Shown piece by piece: positions 56,401-62,982 of a stretch of DNA of 62,982 bases. A model generated the notes under the pieces. The model searched no databases, was not told where the DNA came from, and was given only the letters and a program-made list of their open reading frames with translations. The DNA is taken from assembly GCA_041663485.1 (NCBI GenBank), contig JBAYMO010000002.1:1-62982 (forward strand), given 5' to 3'. Origin of the DNA: 02-FULL-45-11b sp041663485. Lineage in GTDB: Bacteria > Patescibacteriota > Patescibacteriia > Buchananbacterales > UBA6539. The first letter of the stretch is position 1; every line of letters starts with the position of its first letter. Position numbers and translations under genes: made by a program.

Positions 56401-57180
56401 ATGCCCCAGCCGGAAATCTCAATAATTATTGCCTCCTGGAACGTAAAAAATCTTTTACGCCATTGTTTAAATTCAATTTATGTTAATAGCGCCGGCATTG
56501 AGCTGGAAATTTTTGTCGTTGATAACGCCTCAACCGATCAATCGGTTGAAATGGTGCGATCGGAATTTCCAGAAGTAAAGGTAATTGCCAATCAACAAAA
56601 CCTTGGCTTCGGCCGGGCGAACAATTTAGCCTTGACTCAAGCCCAAGGTAAAAACATTTTATTTTTGAACCCTGATACTTTAATAAAAAAAAATTGTTTA
56701 GCAAATATTCTAACGTTTTTAAACCATAACCCTCAGGCCGGAATTGTCGGCTGCCAGCATCTTAATCCCGATTTATCGCTTCAACCGTCTGTCCGTCGCT
56801 TTCCGAGCTTTTGGCCAATTTTTTTAATTATTTCAAAGATTGCTAAAATTTTTCCTAATCTAAATACCTTAAACAATTACTTGGCCAGGGATTTTGATTA
56901 CAATTTAACTCAATTGGTCGAGCAGGTAGCCGGTTCATTTATGATGATTCGCCACGAAGTAATTGACGAAATTGGCGGCTTTGACGAATCTTTTTACCTT
57001 TGGTTTGAAGAAGTCGATTTATGTCGCCGGGCCGTTAATGCTGGTTGGCAAGTTTGGTATTTCGCCGAAAGTCAAATTATTCACTATGGCGGTCAATCTT
57101 TCAGCCAGCAATTAACCTTAAAAAAACAAAGAATTTTTTTACAAAGTGCTTGGCGATATTTTAAAAAACACGGCTTCTAA
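56401..57180 (+). CDS. GT2 glycosyltransferase (rhamnosyltransferase-like)
   Basis: 259 residues: ISIIIASWNVKNLLRHCLNSIYVNSAGIELEIFVVDNASTDQSVEMVRSEFP, NQQNLGFGRANNLALTQAQGKNILFLNPDT (D-x-D equivalent NPD), VAGSFMMIRHEVIDEIGGFDESFYLWFEEVDLCRRAVNAGW. This is the WbbL/GT2 group that adds rhamnose or similar sugars. Two bases after rluB, so the operon mixes rRNA modification and polysaccharide genes. Confidence 0.93.
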   Translation: MPQPEISIIIASWNVKNLLRHCLNSIYVNSAGIELEIFVVDNASTDQSVEMVRSEFPEVKVIANQQNLGFGRANNLALTQAQGKNILFLNPDTLIKKNCLANILTFLNHNPQAGIVGCQHLNPDLSLQPSVRRFPSFWPIFLIISKIAKIFPNLNTLNNYLARDFDYNLTQLVEQVAGSFMMIRHEVIDEIGGFDESFYLWFEEVDLCRRAVNAGWQVWYFAESQIIHYGGQSFSQQLTLKKQRIFLQSAWRYFKKHGF

Positions 57181-57224
57181 AAAATGATAAAACTATTCTC
57201 ACTGCCCTAATGGCAGTTTTAATA

Positions 57225-57252
57225 TTGACAAATTTTAACTAAGGATTAGAAT
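57225..57252 (+). promoter_or_regulatory. Promoter of the candidate structured RNA
   Basis: TTGACA (57225-57230), 16-base spacer, TAGAAT (57247-57252); predicted start about 57259. Confidence 0.75.
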
Positions 57253-57258
57253 AATAAA

Positions 57259-57452
57259 GCAGCCGATTAGGCAGCAAAAATGTGACGGGCAAGCCATATT
57301 ATGGCGTCCGAAAATGGTCGATTGGATTCGGACAAGGTGTAGGAAGGAGGTGATCCTACCATCTTAATACGAGAGGAGGTGAATGGGTTCGAATCGACCA
57401 AACCAAAAATTCCAAAGGGCTCTGGTTGCGCGTGCGGCCGGAGCTCGTTTTT
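57259..57452 (+). ncRNA. Candidate structured small RNA that displays Shine-Dalgarno sequences
   Basis: About 195 bases between a consensus-like promoter and an intrinsic terminator, with no convincing ORF. Folds seen by eye: GCCAT/ATGGC (57293-57305); a long-range 9-bp stem TGGTCGATT (57315-57323) with AATCGACCA (57392-57400); inside it a hairpin GTAGGA/TCCTAC (57339-57359) whose nine-base loop is exactly AGGAGGTGA. A second AGGAGGTGA (57374-57382) lies unpaired in the same enclosed region. Bases 57344-57356 (AAGGAGGTGATCC) are the perfect complement of the common 16S rRNA 3' end. The region is GC-richer than its flanks. A 26-codon frame from the ATG at 57383 exists but starts only three bases after AGGAGG and reads through the terminator. 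Confidence 0.5.
57417..57452 (+). terminator. Terminator of the candidate RNA
   Basis: GGGCTCTGG (57417-57425) pairs with CCGGAGCTC (57438-57446) with two G-T pairs, then GTTTTT. Confidence 0.8.
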
Positions 57453-57453
57453 A

Positions 57454-57482
57454 TTGTAGTTAACCAGGATATAAGTTAAAAT
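57454..57482 (+). promoter_or_regulatory. Promoter of the ligase gene (leaderless)
   Basis: TTGTAG (57454-57459), 17-base spacer, TAAAAT (57477-57482), six bases, ATG at 57489. It begins right behind the terminator of the RNA unit. Confidence 0.65.
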
Positions 57483-57488
57483 ACTACT

Positions 57489-58919
57489 ATGGATTTAAAG
57501 AACATGGGCAAAACCCTAAGAATCACTTTAGGCCTAATTGTCATGGCCGAGTTGTTATCCTGGCTTGGTCAATCTTTTGAGCTACTTCAGACAATAGTAT
57601 ATTTTTTGATTCTATTAACAGCTTTAATTCTGACTTTAACTAAGATTGATTATGGCTTTTATTTTTTACTGACTGAAATCTTTATCGGCGGCTTCGGTTA
57701 TCTCTTTACTTTTCAGGGCATATCAATCAGAATTGGCATCTTTGCCATTTTCGTTTTGGCATCTTTGATTAAGATTATCAGCCAAAACCGGCTAGAATTA
57801 AAAATTTTTGTAAAAAAAATAGAGACGATAAAAATTTTTTTTATTTTTGCTCTAATATTTTTTTCTGCGGGTTTATTAGGATTGATTAACAATGGACTTA
57901 AAAATACCTTCTTTGACGCCAATGCTTGGTTATATTTTTTAATATTACCAATTTTATGTTTTCTTTTAAACAATAAAAAGGCCATTCAAAATATTTTGGC
58001 CATATTGATCGCTTCAACTCTCTGGCTATCATTAAAAACGATTTTTTTACTTTACATTTTTTCCCACGGTTTGGCGCAAATTGGCGATCTGACTTATCGT
58101 TGGGTTAGAAGCACGGGCGTGGGCGAAATTACCTACATGTCTGATTCCATGTTTCGCATATTTTTACAATCACAAATATTTTGTTTAATGGCTTTTTTAT
58201 TTTTTTCGGCTATTTGGCTAAAAGGCTGGCGACCGAAGAGTTTTATAGAAAAAATATTTTTCGCTATCTATTCATATCTGATTTTACTTTGCTTATTAAT
58301 TAGTCAATCTCGCAGCTTCTGGTTGGGCGGTCTAACTGCTTTATTGGCCATTGTAATAATTCTGATTTGGCAAAAAAGTATCAATTATAAAAAACTTGTT
58401 TTATTTTTTGTGGTTTTATGTTTGACTATCTTTTCCCAATTGGCTTTTACGCGGATTTTAACCGGCGCAATTTTCAATAATCGGTTAAATAATTTAGCCA
58501 GCGAACCGGCTGGAGCCAGCCGGCTAAATGAATTAAAACCCTTATCTAAAGCAATCATTCAAAGCCCAATTTTTGGCTATGGTTTTGGTAAGACTTTAAC
58601 CTACCAGAGCCAAGACCCAAGAATTCTAAAAAATAATCCGGACGGTCTATACACGACCTATGCTTTTGAATGGGGGTACTTTGACATCTGGCTAAAACTG
58701 GGCTTAATTGGTCTAAGTCTTTATTTGATGTTTATCTTATTAACAATTAACCAGGGCATCAACAGTGCCGACTACATTAAATTTGGTTTAGCGGCCGGAT
58801 TAATTGGTTTAGTTTTTGTAAATGTTTTTACTCCTTATTTAAATCATCCTCTGGGAATAATCTATCTGCTTATAACCCAAAAAATTATTACTACAAATGT
58901 TTTACCGGAAAAATCATAA
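57489..58919 (+). CDS. O-antigen-ligase-like membrane protein (Wzy_C)
   Basis: 476 residues, about eleven helices. The Wzy_C signature is the stretch LISQSRSFWLGGLTALLAIVIILIW followed by the extracytoplasmic loop with GASRLNELKPLSKAIIQSPIFGYGFGKTLTYQSQDPR. The conserved Arg of SRS and the H/G-rich loop act in ligases (WaaL) and polymerases (Wzy); which of the two applies is undecided. It joins or polymerises lipid-linked sugar chains flipped by the transporter at 51073. The CYTH gene follows after ten bases. Confidence 0.85.
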   Translation: MDLKNMGKTLRITLGLIVMAELLSWLGQSFELLQTIVYFLILLTALILTLTKIDYGFYFLLTEIFIGGFGYLFTFQGISIRIGIFAIFVLASLIKIISQNRLELKIFVKKIETIKIFFIFALIFFSAGLLGLINNGLKNTFFDANAWLYFLILPILCFLLNNKKAIQNILAILIASTLWLSLKTIFLLYIFSHGLAQIGDLTYRWVRSTGVGEITYMSDSMFRIFLQSQIFCLMAFLFFSAIWLKGWRPKSFIEKIFFAIYSYLILLCLLISQSRSFWLGGLTALLAIVIILIWQKSINYKKLVLFFVVLCLTIFSQLAFTRILTGAIFNNRLNNLASEPAGASRLNELKPLSKAIIQSPIFGYGFGKTLTYQSQDPRILKNNPDGLYTTYAFEWGYFDIWLKLGLIGLSLYLMFILLTINQGINSADYIKFGLAAGLIGLVFVNVFTPYLNHPLGIIYLLITQKIITTNVLPEKS

Positions 58920-58929
58920 TTGAATTCTT

Positions 58930-59502
58930 ATGGCTTTTGATAACACTGAAGTAGAAATAAAATTAGCTTTAACGGAAGAAGAATATTTCCGTCTAACTAA
59001 TTTATTGGCAAAAATCACCAGCAATCAAAAAGAATCAAAACAAATTGATGAATATTTTACTCCTGCTAATCGAAATTTTTTAGATCCGAAATTTCCTTGC
59101 GAATGGCTAAGCTTAAGACAAAGAGGAGAAAAAATTATTTTAAACTACAAACATTGGTGGCCAGAAGGGCAAGAGACATTTACCCATTGTGATGAAATTG
59201 AAGTCAAAGTGGTTGATTACTCTCAAACAAAAAAAGCGCTTGAAACGCTGGGTATTAAAAGTTTAGTGACAGTTGTTAAAGTAAGATTGACTTACAATTA
59301 CCAAAATGAGTTTGAAATTTTTCTGGATTCAGTTAATGATCTGGGCTGGTTTATTGAAATTGAGGCTTTAAAAAATTTTGGTTCAATTCAAACCACACGC
59401 CAAAAATTATTTGAACTAGCTGAACAGTTGGGCTGCGACATTAGTCAACCTGATAAAAGGGGCTATCCTTACTTATTGCTTAAGAAAAAAGGGTTAATTT
59501 AA
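58930..59502 (+). CDS. CYTH-domain protein
   Basis: 190 residues. The ExExK motif EVEIKLALT near residue 7, then SLRQRGEKIILNYKHWW, CDEIEVKVVD, VVKVRLTYNY and FEIFLDSVNDLGWFIEIEA, the charged strands that line the CYTH tunnel. The family hydrolyses triphosphates or makes cAMP/ThTP products; class IV cyclase versus triphosphatase is open. Its last four bases overlap the convergent grpB-family gene. Confidence 0.9.
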   Translation: MAFDNTEVEIKLALTEEEYFRLTNLLAKITSNQKESKQIDEYFTPANRNFLDPKFPCEWLSLRQRGEKIILNYKHWWPEGQETFTHCDEIEVKVVDYSQTKKALETLGIKSLVTVVKVRLTYNYQNEFEIFLDSVNDLGWFIEIEALKNFGSIQTTRQKLFELAEQLGCDISQPDKRGYPYLLLKKKGLI

Positions 59503-60032
59503 AGATCCTGACGAATTTTAATTTTTTTAACAATTGATTTGATAAACTTATTTTTTCCGGCTAGATATTTCTTACGATTATTAAAGAATTTATGAGATAA
59601 ATTCTTTTTTAATTTTAGGTAAGATTTTGCCGTGGATTTACTTTTATTTAAATAGTCCCGAAAACTTATTAAATCCTGCCAAACCCGACCTTGGTATTTA
59701 ATCACATGCAAATGATGGGTAACGCGACTGTCAGATCCTTTACGAAAAAACAAACGCGAATTCTTTTTACTGGCTTTGGGTCGGTATTTGTAACCCAGGG
59801 TCTCAAGTGATTTAATTAGTCTATAACCATCTTTAAATTTTTTTGTACCCACGGCCAAATCAATGATTGGTTTAGCCGGCATATTATTTATAGCCGTACT
59901 GCCAATATGCTCAACATTAATTTTTTGTTTTAACGGCATGGCTTCAATCTTTTTCTTCTCGACCATAAAAGATTTTGACCATTTTTTCTGAGGTGGTACA
60001 AGTTTTACCGTGCCACGTTTAAGGCCAATCAT
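59499..60032 (-). CDS. GrpB/UPF0157 family protein
   Basis: 177 residues: KLVPPQKKWSKSFMVEKKKIEAMPLKQKINVEHIGSTAINNMPAKPIIDLAVG and THHLHVIKYQGRVWQDLISFRDYLNK are the family's marks (nucleotidyltransferase-like fold with GST and D-L motif). The basic C-terminus is unusual in length. Role unknown; not to be confused with GrpE. Last gene of the minus-strand def-fmt-trmH run. Confidence 0.85.
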   Translation of the reverse strand: MIGLKRGTVKLVPPQKKWSKSFMVEKKKIEAMPLKQKINVEHIGSTAINNMPAKPIIDLAVGTKKFKDGYRLIKSLETLGYKYRPKASKKNSRLFFRKGSDSRVTHHLHVIKYQGRVWQDLISFRDYLNKSKSTAKSYLKLKKNLSHKFFNNRKKYLAGKNKFIKSIVKKIKIRQDL

Positions 60033-60037
60033 AAAAA

Positions 60038-60625
60038 TTATCTTTGACTAAAATCTTTAATTAATTTTTTTTGTTCTCTTGGGCTTAACCGATTTTTACT
60101 ATCAATTTTATTTCTTTGACGGCTGGCCTCGAAAATCATAATAGCCGCCGTGACGGAAACATTTAAACTTTGCACCATACCTTTCATGGGAATATATATG
60201 GCTTGATCGGCCAACTTGATCGCTTTAGCTGACAGACCCCGATGTTCATTGCCGAGCATGATAGCGATTTTTTTATCGCAAAATTTTATCTGATCCAGGG
60301 CTTTGGCTTTTTCATCTAAAATTGTGGCATAAATTTTAAAACCTTGTTTTTTCAAAGATTGCAAGCAGCTTGGGGTGGATTTAAAAATATGAAAATCCAA
60401 CCATTTATTGGCCGAGCTAGAAGTTACTTGACCAACTTTTTTGGGGTTATAAGATTTTTCTTGATCAAAAATAAAATATACGTTCTGAATGCCAAAAGCA
60501 TCACAGGTACGCAAAATCGCTTGGGCATTGTGCGGATCATGAATGTCTTCCAAAACTAAAACCAGTCCAGACTGACGATTAGCCACCACCGATTCAATCT
60601 TCCTTTGACGATTTTCGGTCAACAT
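60038..60625 (-). CDS. trmH: SpoU-family RNA methyltransferase (TrmH-like)
   Basis: 195 residues. SPOUT knot motifs: VLVLEDIHDPHNAQAILRTCDAFGIQNVYF (motif 1), IAIMLGNEHRGLSAKAIKLAD (motif 2), IPMKGMVQSLNVSVTAAIMIFEASRQR (motif 3). Closest to TrmH, which makes 2'-O-methylguanosine at position 18 of tRNA. The N-terminal RNA-binding part is short. Two bases from fmt, same strand. Confidence 0.88.
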   Translation of the reverse strand: MLTENRQRKIESVVANRQSGLVLVLEDIHDPHNAQAILRTCDAFGIQNVYFIFDQEKSYNPKKVGQVTSSSANKWLDFHIFKSTPSCLQSLKKQGFKIYATILDEKAKALDQIKFCDKKIAIMLGNEHRGLSAKAIKLADQAIYIPMKGMVQSLNVSVTAAIMIFEASRQRNKIDSKNRLSPREQKKLIKDFSQR

Positions 60626-60626
60626 A

Positions 60627-61571
60627 TTAATTTAAAACTTTACCCACTAAATCTTTTTGCCCGGCGAAAAAATCCCGGCCGCTCATTTCTTTTTTTCCTT
60701 CGAGCTGAATCTTATCAAGCACTACCGCCCCTTGGCCGCAGCCAACAGCCAGTTGGCCGGAATTAGTTAAAAATATAGTCCCGGGCACCGAATTACCTTC
60801 AGAATTACCCTCTGAAACGCTCAAATTTGCGATTTTCAGACGCTTGCCGGCATAATGCGTGAAAATACCAGGCCAGGGGAAAAAGGCTTTAAATTGACGA
60901 AGAATTTGCTGGGCGGAATTTTGCCAATTTATTTGGCCATCTTGGCGGTCAAAAATTTTAGTAAAAGTTGCTAATTTATCATCTTGAATTTTAGGCATAA
61001 TTTCGCCCATTAAGTAGCCGGGTAAAATATTTACTATTTGCTCCGCGCCGATTACCGCCATTTTTTTAAATACATCTTCCGCAGTATCTTTATCATCAAT
61101 AGCAGACTCCTTCTGAATATAAATTGGACCGGCATCAACTTTATCCGTCAAACCGATAATCGAAACACCGGTCTTAGTCTCGCCATTCAAAATGGCGGTT
61201 TGAATCGGCGACGATCCGCGGTAAGCCGGCAAAAGAGAGGGATGGAGATTTAAAAAACCCAAACGGGGCCAAGTTAATATTTCTTTGGGAATAATCATGC
61301 CAAAAGCTACCAAAATTGCCAAATCAATTGGCTGACTTTTTATTATCTCAATCAATTCTTTTTTATTGTTTGGCTGAATGACCTTAAGACCAAGTTTTAA
61401 AGCGGCCACTTTAACTGGGGGAGCAATTAATTCTTGCTTTCGACCGGCCGGCCGGTCGGGTTGGGTGATTACCAGTTCGGGCAGATACCCGGCTTCAACT
61501 AATTTTAATAAAGCCGGAACGGCAAATTCCGGCGTGCCTAAAAAAATAATTTTAGCTGGACTAGTTTTCAC
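60627..61571 (-). CDS. fmt: Methionyl-tRNA formyltransferase
   Basis: 314 residues, full length. FLGTPEFAVPALLKLVEAGY, the catalytic Asn-His-Asp set in FLNLHPSLLPAYRGSSPIQTAILNGETKTGVSIIGLTDKVDAGPI, and the C-terminal OB-like domain. It formylates initiator Met-tRNA. Together with def next door this gives the formyl-Met cycle, which matters because leaderless mRNAs depend on fMet-tRNA initiation on 70S ribosomes. Confidence 0.96.
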   Translation of the reverse strand: MKTSPAKIIFLGTPEFAVPALLKLVEAGYLPELVITQPDRPAGRKQELIAPPVKVAALKLGLKVIQPNNKKELIEIIKSQPIDLAILVAFGMIIPKEILTWPRLGFLNLHPSLLPAYRGSSPIQTAILNGETKTGVSIIGLTDKVDAGPIYIQKESAIDDKDTAEDVFKKMAVIGAEQIVNILPGYLMGEIMPKIQDDKLATFTKIFDRQDGQINWQNSAQQILRQFKAFFPWPGIFTHYAGKRLKIANLSVSEGNSEGNSVPGTIFLTNSGQLAVGCGQGAVVLDKIQLEGKKEMSGRDFFAGQKDLVGKVLN

Positions 61572-61580
61572 AAGTATTTA

Positions 61581-62084
61581 TTAAATTTCGCCTTTTTTAA
61601 ATTTTTCAAATATTTTTTCACCCTGAGTAATCTTTCTAACTTTATCAACAAACAAGATTCCTTCCAAATGATCAACTTCATGCTGAATTACTCGAGCCAG
61701 CATGCCATTAGCCGTAAATTTAATTCTTTTGCCGTTTTTATCAAGCGCCGTTAGAGTAACTTTAATTGAGCGTTTAACCAGGCCAAAAACTTCAGGCAAA
61801 CTCAAACAGCCTTCTTCAAGGATTTCTTTCTTCCAAGACTGGCGCAAAATCTTTGGATTAACCAAAACCATGGTTCCATCTTGGGTATTGATTACCACCA
61901 AGCGAAGATTATGTCCGACTTGCGGCGCGGCCAGACCCCAGCCATCTTTATTTTTCATCGTCTGATCCATGTCCAAAATCAGCTGCTGAATTTCTTTATT
62001 TTGTAATTCAGATGATTTTAAGTCCTTGGATGACTTACGCAAAATTGGACAATTAAAAATTTTAATTTCTAAAGTTTTAGCCAT
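61581..62084 (-). CDS. def: Peptide deformylase
   Basis: 167 residues. Motif 1 GWGLAAPQVG (48-57), motif 2 EEGCLSLP with metal ligand C93, motif 3 QHEVDHLEG with H135, catalytic E136 and H139. It removes the formyl group from nascent proteins. Nine bases upstream of fmt in a minus-strand operon. Confidence 0.96.
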   Translation of the reverse strand: MAKTLEIKIFNCPILRKSSKDLKSSELQNKEIQQLILDMDQTMKNKDGWGLAAPQVGHNLRLVVINTQDGTMVLVNPKILRQSWKKEILEEGCLSLPEVFGLVKRSIKVTLTALDKNGKRIKFTANGMLARVIQHEVDHLEGILFVDKVRKITQGEKIFEKFKKGEI

Positions 62085-62102
62085 AAATATATTATACCAG
62101 AA

Positions 62103-62240
62103 CTAGAGGTCTTTTTCAACCCTAATAATTTGCTCTTCTAGTCGATTATAGTCATTCCAGTCTTGCCTGAGATAAGCTTCCAACTGTCTGGTTAAAAAAT
62201 TTTTTAGCTGCTCTAAATTGTCCTCCGCTTTTTGTTTCAT
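62103..62240 (-). CDS. 45-residue coiled-coil protein before def
   Basis: ATG at 62240, TAG at 62103, 18 bases before def. Sequence of mixed charge with heptad-like Leu/Ile spacing (KAEDNLEQLKNFLTRQLEAY, then LRQDWNDYNRLEEQIIRVEKDL). No Shine-Dalgarno. A clear promoter (62349-62321) lies upstream and there is no other gene between, so the frame is probably translated as the first cistron of the def operon. Not a known family. Confidence 0.55.
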   Translation of the reverse strand: MKQKAEDNLEQLKNFLTRQLEAYLRQDWNDYNRLEEQIIRVEKDL

Positions 62241-62275
62241 AGTTGATTTTATTTTTAATTTTTTAAAAATTTGAA

Positions 62276-62303
62276 ACAAAAAAATCTCAAAGTTTTTGAG
62301 AAA
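62276..62303 (-). terminator. Terminator-like hairpin in the def-operon leader
   Basis: On the minus strand TCTCAAA pairs with TTTGAGA around AAC and is followed by seven T. It lies between the promoter and the first gene, so it could act as an attenuator. Confidence 0.5.
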
Positions 62304-62320
62304 TTTTTATTTAAAAATCT

Positions 62321-62349
62321 ATTATATCTTTTATTAAAAATCATGTCAA
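62321..62349 (-). promoter_or_regulatory. Promoter of the def operon
   Basis: On the minus strand TTGACA (62349-62344), 17-base spacer, TATAAT (62326-62321): full consensus. Confidence 0.8.
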
Positions 62350-62422
62350 TGGTTTTTTGGGGATAAAAATTATTTGAATAATCAAAATTGACCGGTAAAT
62401 GTTATCTTACTTATCTTTTACC

Positions 62423-62451
62423 TTGACTTACCCCAATAAATTCAATAATAT
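62423..62451 (+). promoter_or_regulatory. Promoter of the 81-residue membrane-protein cistron
   Basis: TTGACT (62423-62428), 17-base spacer, TAATAT (62446-62451). Leader about 53 bases with GGAGGG nine bases before the ATG at 62511. Confidence 0.75.
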
Positions 62452-62510
62452 CAAAGTAAATGGGATAAAAAGCCAATGACCAATCAACCAACCAGCAGGA
62501 GGGAAGCGTT

Positions 62511-62756
62511 ATGTTCACAGTTTTGCTTTGGATCTGTATCGTTGCCATCGCCATTTATGCCATAGTCGGCATGATTCTGGCCGCTTGGGTATTTTACGAA
62601 GAGTTTGCTGAAGGCAATCTCATCAGTATATATGAAGTACTGGGCGTAATCCTGATTCTACCTATTGGTATAGGCTTGTGTATGTTGGGCTGCCTCGCTA
62701 TTGTTACTTTGGCGAAGTTTATTGACTATCGACAAGAACGTTACCAGCAGCAATAA
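62511..62756 (+). CDS. 81-residue two-helix membrane protein
   Basis: Helices about 3-27 (TVLLWICIVAIAIYAIVGMILAAWV) and 42-68 (YEVLGVILILPIGIGLCMLGCLAIVTL), with a short acidic loop (EEFAEGN) and a basic-polar tail (FIDYRQERYQQQ). Unknown family. Strong promoter and GGAGGG ribosome site as in the other small cistrons; here a second frame follows, so this unit may hold two genes. Confidence 0.7.
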   Translation: MFTVLLWICIVAIAIYAIVGMILAAWVFYEEFAEGNLISIYEVLGVILILPIGIGLCMLGCLAIVTLAKFIDYRQERYQQQ

Positions 62757-62792
62757 AATCAACCAAGGTGCGCCAATCCAGGAGAGGCAAAC

Positions 62793-62982
62793 ATGCACAA
62801 AAAGAAACTTTCTCCCACCATCGATCCTTTGAAAATCATTTTGGACGCTTTCAAGAGCAAATCGGGTAATTACCGGCCGGGTTTTATCAGTATTAAAGTC
62901 TTTGCCTCGCGCCACGTAACTCAAGCAGCTTTTTTAGGATTTTGTCGATATTTTACGAGCCGACAACCGCTATGGCAAAAAG
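62793..62982 (+). CDS. Unknown ORF, cut by window edge
   Basis: ATG at 62793 with AGGAGAGG about seven bases upstream; open for 63 codons to the end of the window. Basic, soluble start (MHKKKLSPTIDPLKIILDAF, then KSKSGNYRPGFISIKVFASRHVTQ). No domain can be named. The Shine-Dalgarno sequence and the 36-base distance from the previous stop suggest it is the second gene of the same transcript. Confidence 0.5.
   Translation, partial: MHKKKLSPTIDPLKIILDAFKSKSGNYRPGFISIKVFASRHVTQAAFLGFCRYFTSRQPLWQK

Noticed and set aside
57339..57359. Fragment of a 16S rRNA gene (13 bases match its 3' end on the minus strand)
   Set aside because: The match to a typical 16S gene does not extend as a continuous block beyond the anti-SD region, and the sequence around it forms its own hairpin and transcription unit. 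A comparison with this organism's own 16S is still worth doing.
57383..57463. 26-codon ORF behind AGGAGGTGA
   Set aside because: The start codon is only three bases from AGGAGG, and the frame runs through the terminator stem and U-tract. It is not called as a gene.
1..62982. CRISPR array, prophage, insertion sequence or restriction system
   Set aside because: No regularly spaced repeats, cas genes, transposase, integrase or phage structural genes were seen on either strand.

Overview
The window looks like a piece of a Candidatus Patescibacteria (CPR) genome, most likely a Parcubacteria-type lineage. The gene set and its oddities point that way: AT-rich, tightly packed genes that touch or overlap; housekeeping proteins in trimmed form (an RNA polymerase alpha subunit without its C-terminal DNA-binding domain, an alanyl-tRNA synthetase without the C-Ala domain, rplU without rpmA); a sigma-region-4/HARE-HTH regulator; a TraG-like ATPase paired with an unknown membrane protein; and many secreted or membrane proteins but no biosynthetic pathways. 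TGA is used as a stop, so this is the standard bacterial code and not the Gracilibacteria/Absconditabacteria code. The lineage call is an inference from content; no marker tree was made.

Layout. 1-3.3 kb: end of a Clp ATPase, a TagO/WecA-type lipid-carrier sugar-phosphate transferase and a spermidine-synthase-like membrane protein. 3.3-5.8 kb: rplU, then recR and dnaB on the minus strand. 5.8-6.9 kb: a small membrane-protein cistron and a scrambled tRNA-Lys locus (one intact tRNA, two broken copies carrying palindromes, and a GIY-YIG gene). 6.9-13.6 kb: DUF5672 protein, hydrogenase H-cluster-like protein, methyltransferase, slipin, thioredoxin plus permease, D,D-carboxypeptidase. 13.6-24 kb: patatin, cyclophilin lipoprotein, FtsB-like, parvulin, three tRNAs, ftsEX, YidC, SPFH, PEBP, secDF (secD carries an inserted parvulin-like domain). 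24-31 kb: sigma4-HARE regulator, the TraG-like module, UDP-sugar dehydrogenase, amino-acid permease. 31.3-37.2 kb: CIRCE-controlled clpB, a small acidic protein, mnmA, alaS. 37.3-42 kb: DUF1858 cistron, then infA-rpmJ-rpsM-rpsK-rpsD-rpoA-rplQ-rplM-rpsI. 42-51 kb: secreted and membrane proteins, rlmN. 51-59 kb: surface polysaccharide genes (flippase, three glycosyltransferases, O-antigen-ligase-like protein) interrupted by a GC-rich cassette and a candidate structured RNA. 59-62.3 kb: CYTH, GrpB, trmH, fmt, def and a 45-residue ORF. 62.4 kb to the end: another small membrane-protein cistron and a partial ORF.

Two expression styles stand out. Many ordinary genes have a TATAAT-like -10 box exactly 6-7 bases upstream of the ATG and no Shine-Dalgarno sequence, which predicts leaderless mRNAs. 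Scattered between the operons are short, self-contained units with a strong sigma-70-type promoter, a strong Shine-Dalgarno sequence, a small (mostly one- or two-helix membrane) product and an intrinsic terminator; several are G/C-ending in codon use. The most unusual unit (57225-57452) has no convincing ORF but folds to display AGGAGGTGA, a perfect match to the anti-Shine-Dalgarno tail of 16S rRNA, in a hairpin loop and repeats that 9-mer nearby. It is my best candidate for an undescribed element. The tRNA-Lys/GIY-YIG locus and the GC-rich cassette with its switch-like leader come next.
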